Shown here: piece by piece, positions 45,238 to 53,979 of the stretch
Position numbering within the stretch: position 1 is the first letter of the stretch
How the letters are laid out: each line of letters starts with the position of its first letter
Source: Paenarthrobacter aurescens
GTDB taxonomy: Bacteria > Actinomycetota > Actinomycetes > Actinomycetales > Micrococcaceae
Direction: 5' to 3'
Length of the DNA stretch: 64,000 nt
Assembly (NCBI RefSeq): GCF_025421775.1
Contig: NZ_JAOEFX010000002.1
Location: 496,001 to 560,000, forward strand
Made by a program: the position numbers and the translations under genes
Notes under the pieces: generated by a model
Database searches by the model: none
What the model was told of the DNA's origin: nothing
Seen by the model: only the letters and a program-made list of their open reading frames with translations

Positions 45238-45783
45238 ATGGGGCAAGCGTTGCGTATCCAGGAAGATGCAGTCGTCGCAGAACATGCGTCGGTGAAATAC
45301 CGTTCGCGGGAAGTGCCGGGAGATTGGTACGTCGATCCTGCGGATCCGGAAGCGGCAGACCGATACAACCAGAATGTGCAGGAGTCGTTGGAGGATCAGG
45401 CAACTGCCCTCCTGGCCGCACACGAGGCATTGATCGGTGATTTGCCAGCTGGACCGGACGAAGATGTGGACGACCCTCCCATGGAGCTGCGTCGTCCGAC
45501 GGAAGCACCCGGGCAGCCGGTGTGGATCGGCCTGCCCGGCCAAGGCGACTTCGATGACGAAGGCGAACTCGGGTGGCAGACTGATGCGCTGTGTGCACAA
45601 ACCGACCCGGAAGCGTTCTTCCCTGAAAAGGGTGGATCAACCAGGGACGCCAAGAAAGTCTGCGGAGCGTGCAACGTCCGTTCGCAGTGCTTGGAGTACG
45701 CCCTCGCCAACGACGAGCGGTTCGGTATTTGGGGCGGACTCTCTGAGCGGGAACGTCGTCGGCTAAGGAAGCGAGCGGTCTAA
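45238..45783 (+). CDS. whiB: WhiB family iron-sulfur transcriptional regulator (WhiB/WhiB2-type by context)
   Basis: The 181-residue protein carries the four [4Fe-4S] cysteines at 119, 142, 145 and 151 (ALCAQTD, CGACNVRSQC), the turn motif GIWGG and a basic DNA-contact tail RERRRLRKRAV. Residues 1-110 are an acidic extension, longer than most WhiB proteins (85-130 residues total). WhiB proteins act with the primary sigma factor. Neighbours (DUF3499, zincin-like protein, manA, purEK) are those of mycobacterial whiB2 and Streptomyces whiB, which control septation. AGGAGG precedes the ATG. Confidence 0.92.
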   Translation: MGQALRIQEDAVVAEHASVKYRSREVPGDWYVDPADPEAADRYNQNVQESLEDQATALLAAHEALIGDLPAGPDEDVDDPPMELRRPTEAPGQPVWIGLPGQGDFDDEGELGWQTDALCAQTDPEAFFPEKGGSTRDAKKVCGACNVRSQCLEYALANDERFGIWGGLSERERRRLRKRAV

Positions 45784-45794
45784 TTCTCAAGGAA

Positions 45795-48700
45795 GTGCAT
45801 GTTACCGCCGTCGTGGTTTCCCACGACGGCGGCAACTATCTCCCCAGGACACTGGCGGCACTCTCGGACCAGACGCGTCCGGCAGATGCCGCCATTGGCG
45901 TTGATACAGGTTCGACGGATAATTCGCTGGATTTGCTCCGTGAAGCATTCGGCCAAGGCCACGTCACCACCTTCCAGCAGGCGAAGTCAGGCTTTGGCGC
46001 CGCTGTCCAAGCAGGCCTGCAGGCCCTGGCTCCCGACGACGGGACGGCTGGGGGCGGCAATGGAACGGATAATGATTCCGTCCAATGGATCTGGCTCCTT
46101 CACGACGACGCCGCCCCGGCACCGGATGCGCTGGCGGAGCTCCTCCACGCCGTGGAACGGGCCCCTTCGGTAACCGTGGCGGGCTGCAAACAGCTCGGCT
46201 GGGACAATGAGCGGCATCTGGTGGACGTAGGGCTTTCCACGAGCCGCTGGGCCGAGCGCCTGACGTTGATCGATGCCGACGAGGTGGACCAAGGGCAATA
46301 CGACGCCCGCACGGACACCTTCGCCGTGAATTCTGCCGGTATGTTGATCCGCCGCGATGTCTGGGAGCAGCTGCAGGGTTTTGACCCAGCGCTGCCCGGA
46401 AGCGGCGATGACGTTGACTTCTGCTGGCGCAACTGGCTCGCCGGCAACCGCGTCGTAGTGGTTCCCAGCGCCCGTATGTTCCACGTGGAGCACCGTCCCC
46501 ATGGCCTGGGCACATCCTCCGCGGCACGCAAAGCCCAGATCCACATGCGCCTCAAGCACACGCCGTGGTGGAACGTGCCTTTCCAAGCCGTTGGAGCCTT
46601 GTTCGGTGCCATCATTCGCCTGGTGCTAAGCATCCTGGTCAAGGAACCGGGCTATGGCTTCTCGCAGTTCACCGCCACTATTGCCGCGTTGGTCCGCCCC
46701 GTGGCAATTGGCAGGGGCCGCCGCGTTGCCGCTGCGACGCGCCGGGTCCACCGCTCCGTGGTCCGCGGTCTGCAGACGTCCACACGCGAGGTAAGGGCCA
46801 ACAGGCGTTCGTTGCTGGAAGCGATCCGCCCCAGCGATGAAACCGCCGCTGTCTCTGACCTGCTTGCCCCCGAACCGAGCGGCGACGCCGCAGACGACTT
46901 TGCGGCGCTGGCCACCAACGAGCGGGGCTGGGTGGGAACAGGCGCCGTCGCAGCTGCCTTGCTGGCCCTTGCCGCCGCGCTGGTTGGACTGCTTGGACTC
47001 CTCCGCTCCGGCACTGTGGCCGGTGGCGGGCTACTGCCGCTTTCCGCATCGCCCGCAGACATGTGGGCCAACGCATCCACCTGGTGGATCTCCCTCGGCA
47101 CGGGGTTGCCCGGCCACGGTGATCCGTTCGGCTACGTCTTGTGGCTGTTGTCCCTCTTCGGTGGGGGAGACGGCAATTCAGCCATGGCCTGGCTGCTGAT
47201 TTTGGCCATGCCGTTGTCCGCCCTTGGCGCGTGGTTCGCCGCTGGTGCGTTGACTACCAAGCGCCGCTTCCGCACTGTCGCTGCATTGGCTTGGTCCGCC
47301 GCACCCGCACTCCTGATTGCCGTTAACGAGGGCCGTGTTGGAGCGCTGATGGCGCACATGATGATGCCGCTGTTGCTTCTGGCCCTGTTGCGTGCCTCCG
47401 GATCTGCCATTGGCCAAGTGCCTTCGCTTCCGGGAACCGGACTTAGCAGGCGCCCGGCGCCAATCCTCGGGAAGCCGGGAATTAACGGAACACCGTCGTG
47501 GACAGCTGCCGCGGCTGGTGGTTTGGCGATGGCGATTGTCACTGCCTCGGCGCCATCGCTCCTGGGCCCTGTCGCCGTCGCGGTCATTCTGGCCGCAGTG
47601 ATCCTGGGACAGAGGGGCAAGACGCTGTGGTGGTCACTTCTGCCCACTTTTGCACTGTTCCTTCCTTACGGCATTTCCGTGCTCGACAGGCCCCGTGCCC
47701 TGCTCGGCGATCCTGGTGTGCCCCTCGCTTTTGATGCAGCGCCGTTGTGGCAGCAACTGCTGGGCCAGCCGCTGGCCTTCGATATCGACGGCGGCCTCAC
47801 CGGTTTGGCGTTCTTCGGTCCTGGCGCCGTGCCCTGGGCATTGCTGTTGGCCCTGCTGGTCAGTGCACCAGTCTTCGCCCTTGCCGTGACGGCCCTGTTC
47901 CTCCCGGGCAAGCGCACAGCACTTGCCCGCGTTTTCTGGCTGGCAGCGTTGGCCATCCTGGCGAGCGGCTGGCTGGTGGGGCACGTAGCCACGGGAGTCA
48001 ACAACAACGTGATTGTTGGACCCTTCACGGGTCCGGCTGTTTCCGCTGCGGGCATCTTGCTGCTTGGTGCGGCCGTTATTGGTGCGGATAAGGTCTTTGC
48101 TGCTCCCCGCAGGATGACCGATGCCAGTCGTCGAAAGCTGCCGCTGCGGCGCCTGGCGTCAGGAATTGTCTTGACGCTTCTCGTCGCCGGCCCCTTGGCC
48201 GGCCTGAGCGCCTGGACGGTCCAAAACGTCCTCCAGCCTTCACCCGCGCCCGGGACCGCCACAGCGCAAAACGCTACCGAACCGTCGTCGTCGCTAGGTT
48301 CCAAACGCCAGGTGAGGCCGGTGGACGCCGGGACGTTGCCAGCCACTGCCGTGGACCGTGGACAAGGACCTGAGCGCACCCGGACGCTGGTCATTACCAG
48401 CGGTGAGCAGGGTGCCTATACGTCGTCCCTCATGCGCGGCGCCGGGACCACCCTGGATAGCCTGTCCACCATCGCTTCGGCCAGAACCATCATTGGTGCA
48501 CCTGGTCGCGAAGAAATTGCCGCCGACGATGCTGCCACCGCCTCGCTCCGAAGGGCCGTTGCAACCATCGTGGCGAGCACTGGCGTGGATCCCCGGGCCG
48601 ACCTGGAACAACTTGGTGCCGGATTCGTGGTCCTGAAGGCCGCGGACAACGCAGCACAGCTGACGGCCAGCAGGATTGATGCTGTGCCTGGGCTCGTAGC

Positions 48701-49166
48701 TGTTGGCCAAACCGACGCCGGATGGCTGTGGCGTGTCACGCCACGGAACCAGCCTGCGGCCACCGCTGCCGATACGGCCCACCGCGTGCGCATCGTCGAT
48801 TCCAAGGACGTCACAGTCGGTACACTGCCGGCCGAAGAAGTGTCCGTGGACGCGGCGGTGCCAGCGGGGGCCGAGGGGCGGAAAGTTGTTCTCGCCGAAC
48901 GGTCGGATCCCGGCTGGACCGCGTGGATGGACGGCCGGCAGCTGAAAGCCAGCACCTCGGGGTGGTCGCAGGCTTTCGAACTCCCCTCCAGCGGGGGTGA
49001 CCTGGAAATCCGCTATACGAACCCCTGGGCACCATGGTTCGCCATCCTTCAGGCCGTGGTGATCGGACTGACGGTCCTGTTGGCCATCCCGATGCCCGCG
49101 CGCCGCACCCGAACCGGCATGTCGAGGGATGAAGTCTCCCTCCGTAAGGAGTACAGCAGTGTCTGA
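45795..49166 (+). CDS. Large family 2 glycosyltransferase with multi-pass membrane region
   Basis: This 1123-residue protein has an N-terminal GT2 domain (AVVVSHDGGNYLPRTLAAL; DTGSTDNS; LHDDAAPAPDAL; the later GDDVDFCWRNWLAGNRVVV) to about residue 260. About 12 membrane helices follow up to residue ~815, then an extracytoplasmic C-terminal domain and a last helix near residue 1095. It probably builds an envelope glycan at the membrane; donor and acceptor are unknown. The GTG start has AAGGAA almost touching it. The next gene overlaps its end by 8 nt. It lies directly after whiB. Confidence 0.88.
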   Translation: MHVTAVVVSHDGGNYLPRTLAALSDQTRPADAAIGVDTGSTDNSLDLLREAFGQGHVTTFQQAKSGFGAAVQAGLQALAPDDGTAGGGNGTDNDSVQWIWLLHDDAAPAPDALAELLHAVERAPSVTVAGCKQLGWDNERHLVDVGLSTSRWAERLTLIDADEVDQGQYDARTDTFAVNSAGMLIRRDVWEQLQGFDPALPGSGDDVDFCWRNWLAGNRVVVVPSARMFHVEHRPHGLGTSSAARKAQIHMRLKHTPWWNVPFQAVGALFGAIIRLVLSILVKEPGYGFSQFTATIAALVRPVAIGRGRRVAAATRRVHRSVVRGLQTSTREVRANRRSLLEAIRPSDETAAVSDLLAPEPSGDAADDFAALATNERGWVGTGAVAAALLALAAALVGLLGLLRSGTVAGGGLLPLSASPADMWANASTWWISLGTGLPGHGDPFGYVLWLLSLFGGGDGNSAMAWLLILAMPLSALGAWFAAGALTTKRRFRTVAALAWSAAPALLIAVNEGRVGALMAHMMMPLLLLALLRASGSAIGQVPSLPGTGLSRRPAPILGKPGINGTPSWTAAAAGGLAMAIVTASAPSLLGPVAVAVILAAVILGQRGKTLWWSLLPTFALFLPYGISVLDRPRALLGDPGVPLAFDAAPLWQQLLGQPLAFDIDGGLTGLAFFGPGAVPWALLLALLVSAPVFALAVTALFLPGKRTALARVFWLAALAILASGWLVGHVATGVNNNVIVGPFTGPAVSAAGILLLGAAVIGADKVFAAPRRMTDASRRKLPLRRLASGIVLTLLVAGPLAGLSAWTVQNVLQPSPAPGTATAQNATEPSSSLGSKRQVRPVDAGTLPATAVDRGQGPERTRTLVITSGEQGAYTSSLMRGAGTTLDSLSTIASARTIIGAPGREEIAADDAATASLRRAVATIVASTGVDPRADLEQLGAGFVVLKAADNAAQLTASRIDAVPGLVAVGQTDAGWLWRVTPRNQPAATAADTAHRVRIVDSKDVTVGTLPAEEVSVDAAVPAGAEGRKVVLAERSDPGWTAWMDGRQLKASTSGWSQAFELPSSGGDLEIRYTNPWAPWFAILQAVVIGLTVLLAIPMPARRTRTGMSRDEVSLRKEYSSV

Positions 49167-50796
49167 CGACCAGAAGCAGGCGGTCGATGAAAAAACGTCC
49201 CGCAGCTCCAGCAAGGGCTCGAGGAGCTCCAACAAGGGCGTCATCACCGGGGTCCTGTCCGCCGTGGTTATCCTGGCAGCGGGGGGTGGAGCTGTCGCCG
49301 CGACGTCGATGATGCCTGAGCCTTCCGGTGGCACGGCAATGGATATCCGGCAGGCTGACGTTCCTGCAGGCCGTGCCTTGGGTGTATGCCCCGAACCCGC
49401 GAGGCTGGTCAACGGAACCGTCGTGGGAACGGATGCCGAGTTCAGCCCGGTGTCCACTACCGCCACGAGCGCCCTCAACGCCGTGGTGCTGAGCAATCCA
49501 GCGGGAACGATTCCCGGCAGCAAAGTGACGTCACTGCGAGGTGACGCGGTGGCGGAGATCGCCAAGGCACCCACCAGCACTCCCACGCCGACGGCCGGAC
49601 CGCCGGTGCTGGCGGCAGGTATCGCGTCCATTTCCCCGGTCACCTCGCCCGCTGTGGTGGGGGCTGACCCCTTGGGGAACGAACAGGCCTCCTTGGCCGC
49701 CAACCTCAGCTACTCGGCCACCGATGGCGATCTCCGTGGCTTGGCCTCGGCCCAATGCCAGCCGCCAGGCAACGACGCTTGGCTGTTGGGAGCCAACACC
49801 GCCGTGGGACGCACCGCCGTCCTGAATCTCAGCAACGCCTCGGAGACTCCGGCGACGGTGAACCTGGACCTCTTTGGGTACAAGGGCCAAATCCTGGCCC
49901 CCGGGGCGCGCGGCCTCCTGGTAGCTCCTGGAACCACCCGCTCGGTGAACCTCGCCGGGCTGGCCCCGGGCGAATCCCAGCTTGCCGTCCACGTTCGCAG
50001 CACAGGTGGCCCGGTGGCCGGAACCATTCAGCAGAGCGTGCTGCGTGGACTTGCTCCCGGCGGCGTTGAGTACCTTTCGCCGGGCTCCGGGCCGTCAAAC
50101 CTGCAAGTGATGTCCGGAATTGATATCCAGGATCCGGCAGCCACCAAAGCACTGGCCAGTAAATCGGGTTTCGCGGATGCGGTCCCGGCACTTCAGATCG
50201 CCGTACCGGGCTCCACCGATGCCGTAGTGCAGGTCAGCCTTTACGGAGCCAACGGTGAACGCAAGATCCCCAGCGGTGGAGTGGTCACGGTGAAAGGCGG
50301 GTCGGTGGCCACCTTGAACCTCGAGGGCATTCCGGCCGGCACTTACACGGTCAGCGCCAGCTCGGATGTGGCTTTTGTGGCATCCTCCCGGATAACACGT
50401 GGCGCCAAGGCAGAGGAAGCAACGGACTTCGCGTGGTCGCCATCATCAGCGCGGCTCGGCAGCCAGCACTTGGTGGCAATACCCCGGGACGGACAGAGGT
50501 TCCTGAGCTTCGGTGTGCCCGAGGGCCGTGGAACGGTCACTTACGCTCCCGTGACCACCGACGGCAAGGTTGGCAAAGCCGTCGACGTGGACATGTCAGG
50601 CGGGACCACCTCGCTGATCGAGCTTCCTGCAAAGTCCGGCGATGCGCTGGTGGCGGGTTATGTGGTTTCGGCTTCCGGTGACCCGATTTATGGAGCGCTG
50701 GTCCTGGGCAAGCAAGGGCGCCCTGACGTTTCAGTCATGGCAATCCAGGATGCGGCCGCGGGGCTCGAGAAGGTCCCGGTCGCAGTGGGCTACTAG
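49159..50796 (+). CDS. DUF5719 family secreted or anchored protein
   Basis: This 545-residue protein has a Ser/Lys-rich N-terminus, one hydrophobic segment (about residues 28-49) and a long extracytoplasmic region of repeated beta-sandwich character (NLSNASETPATVNLDLFGYKG, LAPGESQLAVHVRS). This is the DUF5719 pattern, function unknown. AAGGAG 8 nt before GTG 49159 fixes the start inside the end of the glycosyltransferase gene, so translation is probably coupled and the two products may act together at the envelope. Confidence 0.85.
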   Translation: MSDDQKQAVDEKTSRSSSKGSRSSNKGVITGVLSAVVILAAGGGAVAATSMMPEPSGGTAMDIRQADVPAGRALGVCPEPARLVNGTVVGTDAEFSPVSTTATSALNAVVLSNPAGTIPGSKVTSLRGDAVAEIAKAPTSTPTPTAGPPVLAAGIASISPVTSPAVVGADPLGNEQASLAANLSYSATDGDLRGLASAQCQPPGNDAWLLGANTAVGRTAVLNLSNASETPATVNLDLFGYKGQILAPGARGLLVAPGTTRSVNLAGLAPGESQLAVHVRSTGGPVAGTIQQSVLRGLAPGGVEYLSPGSGPSNLQVMSGIDIQDPAATKALASKSGFADAVPALQIAVPGSTDAVVQVSLYGANGERKIPSGGVVTVKGGSVATLNLEGIPAGTYTVSASSDVAFVASSRITRGAKAEEATDFAWSPSSARLGSQHLVAIPRDGQRFLSFGVPEGRGTVTYAPVTTDGKVGKAVDVDMSGGTTSLIELPAKSGDALVAGYVVSASGDPIYGALVLGKQGRPDVSVMAIQDAAAGLEKVPVAVGY

Positions 50797-50834
50797 CCGT
50801 GCCCGGAACGCACAGGGCGCCGACCGCCGTCGTT

Positions 50835-50898
50835 ATTGATGCGACGTTGTTGATACGTACCTGTTGATACGTACCTATTGATGCGACGTTATTGATAC
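50835..50898. repeat. 14-bp tandem repeat at the end of the zincin-like gene
   Basis: Four full units and a partial fifth follow each other: ATTGATGCGACGTT, GTTGATACGTACCT, GTTGATACGTACCT, ATTGATGCGACGTT, then ATTGATACC. The fifth contains the stop codon of the minus-strand gene. The flanks ACCGCCGTCG (from 50823) and CGACGGCGGT are inverted repeats. Confidence 0.8.
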
Positions 50899-51407
50899 CG
50901 ACGGCGGTAAACGGGATCCAAAGTTTCCGGAGGGACACCCAGCATCTCGGCGGTGTACTCCACCACGACGTCGTGGACAAGGTCCTGCAATTCCTCACGG
51001 GTGTTGGATCCTTGCACCACCACCCGGCGGTACACCGTGATCATGGGTGCCTCGCCGCGACCACCGGGCGTGTAGGAGCCCATGGGGGCAGTGCTTCCGG
51101 ACGCGACCAACTGCTCAAGGTTGGGCGGAATTTCATCGACTGCGAAGAGGACACCATCGAGCTGTTTGCCCCACATGTCCTGCAGCCGCTCCGCCGAGTC
51201 CAGCACCATGTCGTCGAAACGCTCTGCGCGTGTTCGGAAACCGGGAAGGTTGGGGAGCATCAATTCGCCACGCAGGCCCCGCCCGTGGCGATTGCGCCGG
51301 CGCCGCCGGAAACCGCGGACACCTGAACCGGCGTGTTCCTCTGCCTGATCGCCATCGGCGTCAGTCCACCGGATGGTGAACCCGGGAACATGTGGCTGTG
51401 ACTGCAT
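50889..51407 (-). CDS. Zincin-like metallopeptidase-family protein lacking HExxH
   Basis: This 172-residue protein has a basic linker (FRRRRRNRHGRGLRG) after a variable N-terminus, and the family core LPGFRTRAERFDDMVLDSAERL. In this family the catalytic helix is usually HExxH; here the corresponding segment reads LVHDVVVEYTAEMLG, so a zinc peptidase activity is doubtful. The orthologous gene in M. tuberculosis (Rv3259, next to whiB2) also appears degenerate from memory. TAAAGT, 6 nt, ATG gives a leaderless start. It is divergent from the DUF3499 gene. Confidence 0.85.
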   Translation of the reverse strand: MQSQPHVPGFTIRWTDADGDQAEEHAGSGVRGFRRRRRNRHGRGLRGELMLPNLPGFRTRAERFDDMVLDSAERLQDMWGKQLDGVLFAVDEIPPNLEQLVASGSTAPMGSYTPGGRGEAPMITVYRRVVVQGSNTREELQDLVHDVVVEYTAEMLGVPPETLDPVYRRRYQ

Positions 51408-51548
51408 ATATCGACTTTAGTCCCGAGCAACCGCCAGCGCGACATCATGGCACGCACCGCGCCGGAGCTGTTGATACTCCGTGGAGTTCGTGGGCCACGG
51501 ACGCACAATGCGCAATGTGAGTGCCAAATGGCGCTAATCTGGGATGTT

Positions 51549-51926
51549 GTGGGTGCTATTCGTCAATGTTCAAGGTCAGCCTGCCGCCAGTCCGCGGTGG
51601 CCACTTTGACGTACGTGTACGCAGAGTCAACCGCTGTCCTGGGTCCCTTGGCAACGTATGCCGAACCGCATGCTTATGATCTTTGCTCACAGCACGCGGA
51701 GAGCCTCACGGTTCCACGAGGTTGGGAAGTCTTGCGCCTGGCGATGCCGGCCACCCCGCCGGAGCCCGGTCCTGATGATCTTCTCGCTCTGGCCAATGCG
51801 GTCCGGGAGGCGGCATCGGCCGCCCCTGAAACGCCTGCCCGGCACAACCACGCACAAATGGAACCGCCCGCAGGCGTCGAAGGAACCCGTCGAGGCCACC
51901 TGCGTATCCTGCGCGAACCGTCCTGA
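51549..51926 (+). CDS. DUF3499 family protein
   Basis: This 125-residue actinobacterial protein has four Cys and several His that may bind zinc: QCSRSACRQSAVATLTYVYAES (in two motifs), EPHAYDLCSQHAE and the PRGWEVLRL signature. TAATCT (51535-51540), 8 nt, GTG selects this start over upstream in-frame codons. Function is unknown. It is a conserved neighbour of whiB2 and of mannose-metabolism genes in actinobacteria. Confidence 0.87.
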   Translation: MGAIRQCSRSACRQSAVATLTYVYAESTAVLGPLATYAEPHAYDLCSQHAESLTVPRGWEVLRLAMPATPPEPGPDDLLALANAVREAASAAPETPARHNHAQMEPPAGVEGTRRGHLRILREPS

Positions 51927-52105
51927 CGAGGCCCGTTCCGGCCGGCCCGTCTCAGCCGAACAGACATAGTCTTCCGGACGAGTTTTCCCGCTTCGGACTC
52001 AATTCGTCGTCGTGCTCCAACCGGGCTGATCCTGCGCGGTAGGCTGGAATCTGCAGATAAATCCGCCAGCGGCGCCACGCCGGCGCCACCCAGGGAGCAT
52101 CATTC

Positions 52106-52324
52106 ATGCCAAAGGTCAGTCCTGAACTGTTGTCCATCCTGCGCTGCCCCGTGACGGGTTCACCGCTGGTCCAGGAGGGCGAGGAGTTGGTCTCCACCAC
52201 TGCCGCCGCGGACGGTGTAAAACTCCGCTACTCGATCGAGGACGGCATCCCGCTGCTCCTGCCTCCGGAACTGCTGGCCGCGGCCAATGCTGCCGGCTCC
52301 AGCCAGCACGATTCCAAGGCCTGA
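52106..52324 (+). CDS. Trm112 family protein
   Basis: This 72-residue protein has the Trm112/YcaR pattern LLSILRCPVTGSPL near the start and IEDGIPLLLP near residue 50. Bacterial members are small partners or stabilisers of other proteins, probably methyltransferases. Only one Cys remains at the usual zinc-ribbon position. GGGAG precedes ATG; a TAGGCT box at 52040-52045 is a possible -10. It lies 45 bp upstream of ahcY. Confidence 0.85.
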   Translation: MPKVSPELLSILRCPVTGSPLVQEGEELVSTTAAADGVKLRYSIEDGIPLLLPPELLAAANAAGSSQHDSKA

Positions 52325-52369
52325 CGCACTCTTCTTCATCAAACCCGCACGGTACCCCTAAGGACTTCC

Positions 52370-53848
52370 ATGACTTTTGACTTCAAAGTGGCTGACATCA
52401 CCCTTGCGGAGGCAGGCCGCCACCAGATCCGTCTCGCAGAGCACGAAATGCCCGGCCTCATGTCGCTCCGGGCAGAGTTCGGCGCCTCGCAGCCGCTCAA
52501 GGGCGCACGGATCGCCGGTTCCCTGCACATGACGGTTCAAACCGCAGTCCTCATCGAGACCCTCACGGCCTTGGGCGCCGAGGTTCGCTGGGCCTCCTGC
52601 AACATCTTCTCCACCCAGGACGAAGCAGCCGCCGCCGTCGTCGTCGGCAAGGGCACTCCGGAAGACCCCCAGGGAGTCCCGGTCTTCGCGTGGAAGGGCG
52701 AAACGCTGGAGGAGTACTGGTGGACTGCAGAGCAGATCCTCACCTGGCCGGGCGCTGACGCCAATCCGGAGTTGGGTCCCAACATGATTCTCGACGACGG
52801 CGGCGACGCCACGCTGCTGCTGCACAAGGGCGTCGAGTTCGAAGCCGCAGGCGCAGTTCCCACCGCCACCGAAGAAGATCCCGAGGAATACGTCCTCATC
52901 CTGAACCTCCTCCGCAGGACGCTCGCAGCTGACCCCCGGAAGTGGACACGCCTGGCTGCCCGCATCGAGGGCGTGACAGAGGAAACCACTACAGGCGTCC
53001 ACCGCCTGTACCAGCTCGCCGAGCAGGGCAAACTGCTGTTCCCGGCCATCAACGTCAACGACTCCGTCACCAAGAGCAAGTTCGACAACAAATACGGCAT
53101 CCGCCACTCCCTGCCGGACGGCATCAACCGCGCAACGGACGTCCTCATGGGCGGCAAAGTGGCCGTCGTGTGCGGTTACGGCGATGTGGGCAAGGGCGCC
53201 GCGGAGGCGCTGCGTGGCCAGGGATCCCGCGTCATCGTGACCGAGATCGACCCCATCTGTGCATTGCAGGCTGCGATGGACGGCTATCAGGTGGCCAAGC
53301 TGGAGTCCGTTCTGGCGCAGGGTGACATCTTCATCACCACCACTGGCAACAAGGACGTCATCATGGCCGAGCACATGCTGGGCATGAAGAACAAAGCGAT
53401 CGTTGGAAACATCGGCCACTTCGACAATGAGATCGACATTGCCGGGCTTGCAAAGATCCCCGGAGTCAAGAAGGTGGAGATCAAGCCGCAGGTCCACGAG
53501 TGGGTCTTCGAGTCCGGCACGGGTTCCGAGCGTTCAATCATTGTTCTGTCCGAGGGCCGCCTGCTCAACCTGGGCAATGCTACCGGCCACCCCTCCTTCG
53601 TGATGAGCAACTCCTTCGCCAACCAGACCATCGCGCAGATTGAGCTGTGGACCAAAAAGGACCAGCCTGCCGGTGAGCGTGAGTACCAGAAGCAGGTCTA
53701 CGTCCTTCCGAAGATCCTCGACGAGAAGGTGGCGCGACTGCACCTGGACGCTCTTGGTGTTGAGCTGACGGAACTGAGCAAGGACCAGGCGGACTACCTG
53801 GACCTGGATGTCGCTGGACCGTACAAGCCGGAGCACTACCGCTACTAA
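52370..53848 (+). CDS. ahcY: Adenosylhomocysteinase
   Basis: This 492-residue NAD-dependent enzyme splits S-adenosylhomocysteine into adenosine and homocysteine, relieving product inhibition of methyltransferases. NAD-binding [16 protein letters not shown], the [14 protein letters not shown] signature, and the C-terminal [21 protein letters not shown] (two blocks) are diagnostic. The ~40-residue insertion ([21 protein letters not shown] region) places it among the longer actinobacterial/plant-type enzymes. It follows Trm112, which may help a methyltransferase in the same cycle. Confidence 0.97.
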   Translation: MTFDFKVADITLAEAGRHQIRLAEHEMPGLMSLRAEFGASQPLKGARIAGSLHMTVQTAVLIETLTALGAEVRWASCNIFSTQDEAAAAVVVGKGTPEDPQGVPVFAWKGETLEEYWWTAEQILTWPGADANPELGPNMILDDGGDATLLLHKGVEFEAAGAVPTATEEDPEEYVLILNLLRRTLAADPRKWTRLAARIEGVTEETTTGVHRLYQLAEQGKLLFPAINVNDSVTKSKFDNKYGIRHSLPDGINRATDVLMGGKVAVVCGYGDVGKGAAEALRGQGSRVIVTEIDPICALQAAMDGYQVAKLESVLAQGDIFITTTGNKDVIMAEHMLGMKNKAIVGNIGHFDNEIDIAGLAKIPGVKKVEIKPQVHEWVFESGTGSERSIIVLSEGRLLNLGNATGHPSFVMSNSFANQTIAQIELWTKKDQPAGEREYQKQVYVLPKILDEKVARLHLDALGVELTELSKDQADYLDLDVAGPYKPEHYRY

Positions 53849-53889
53849 AAGCTCCGCTTCGGAAGCTCCGCGAAACCCCAATCGATGGT

Positions 53890-53926
53890 GAAAGGCCGGA
53901 CATGCGATAAGCGTGGCCGGCCTTTC
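53890..53926 (+). terminator. Hairpin after ahcY
   Basis: GAAAGGCCGG (53890-53899) pairs with CCGGCCTTTC (53917-53926), 41 nt after the stop. A possible -10, TAGAAT (53930-53935), for the next gene follows immediately. Confidence 0.75.
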
Positions 53927-53979
53927 GGCTAGAATTGGGTGTTCAGTATTGCTTGCCGGGGGACAGGAAGACGGGAACC

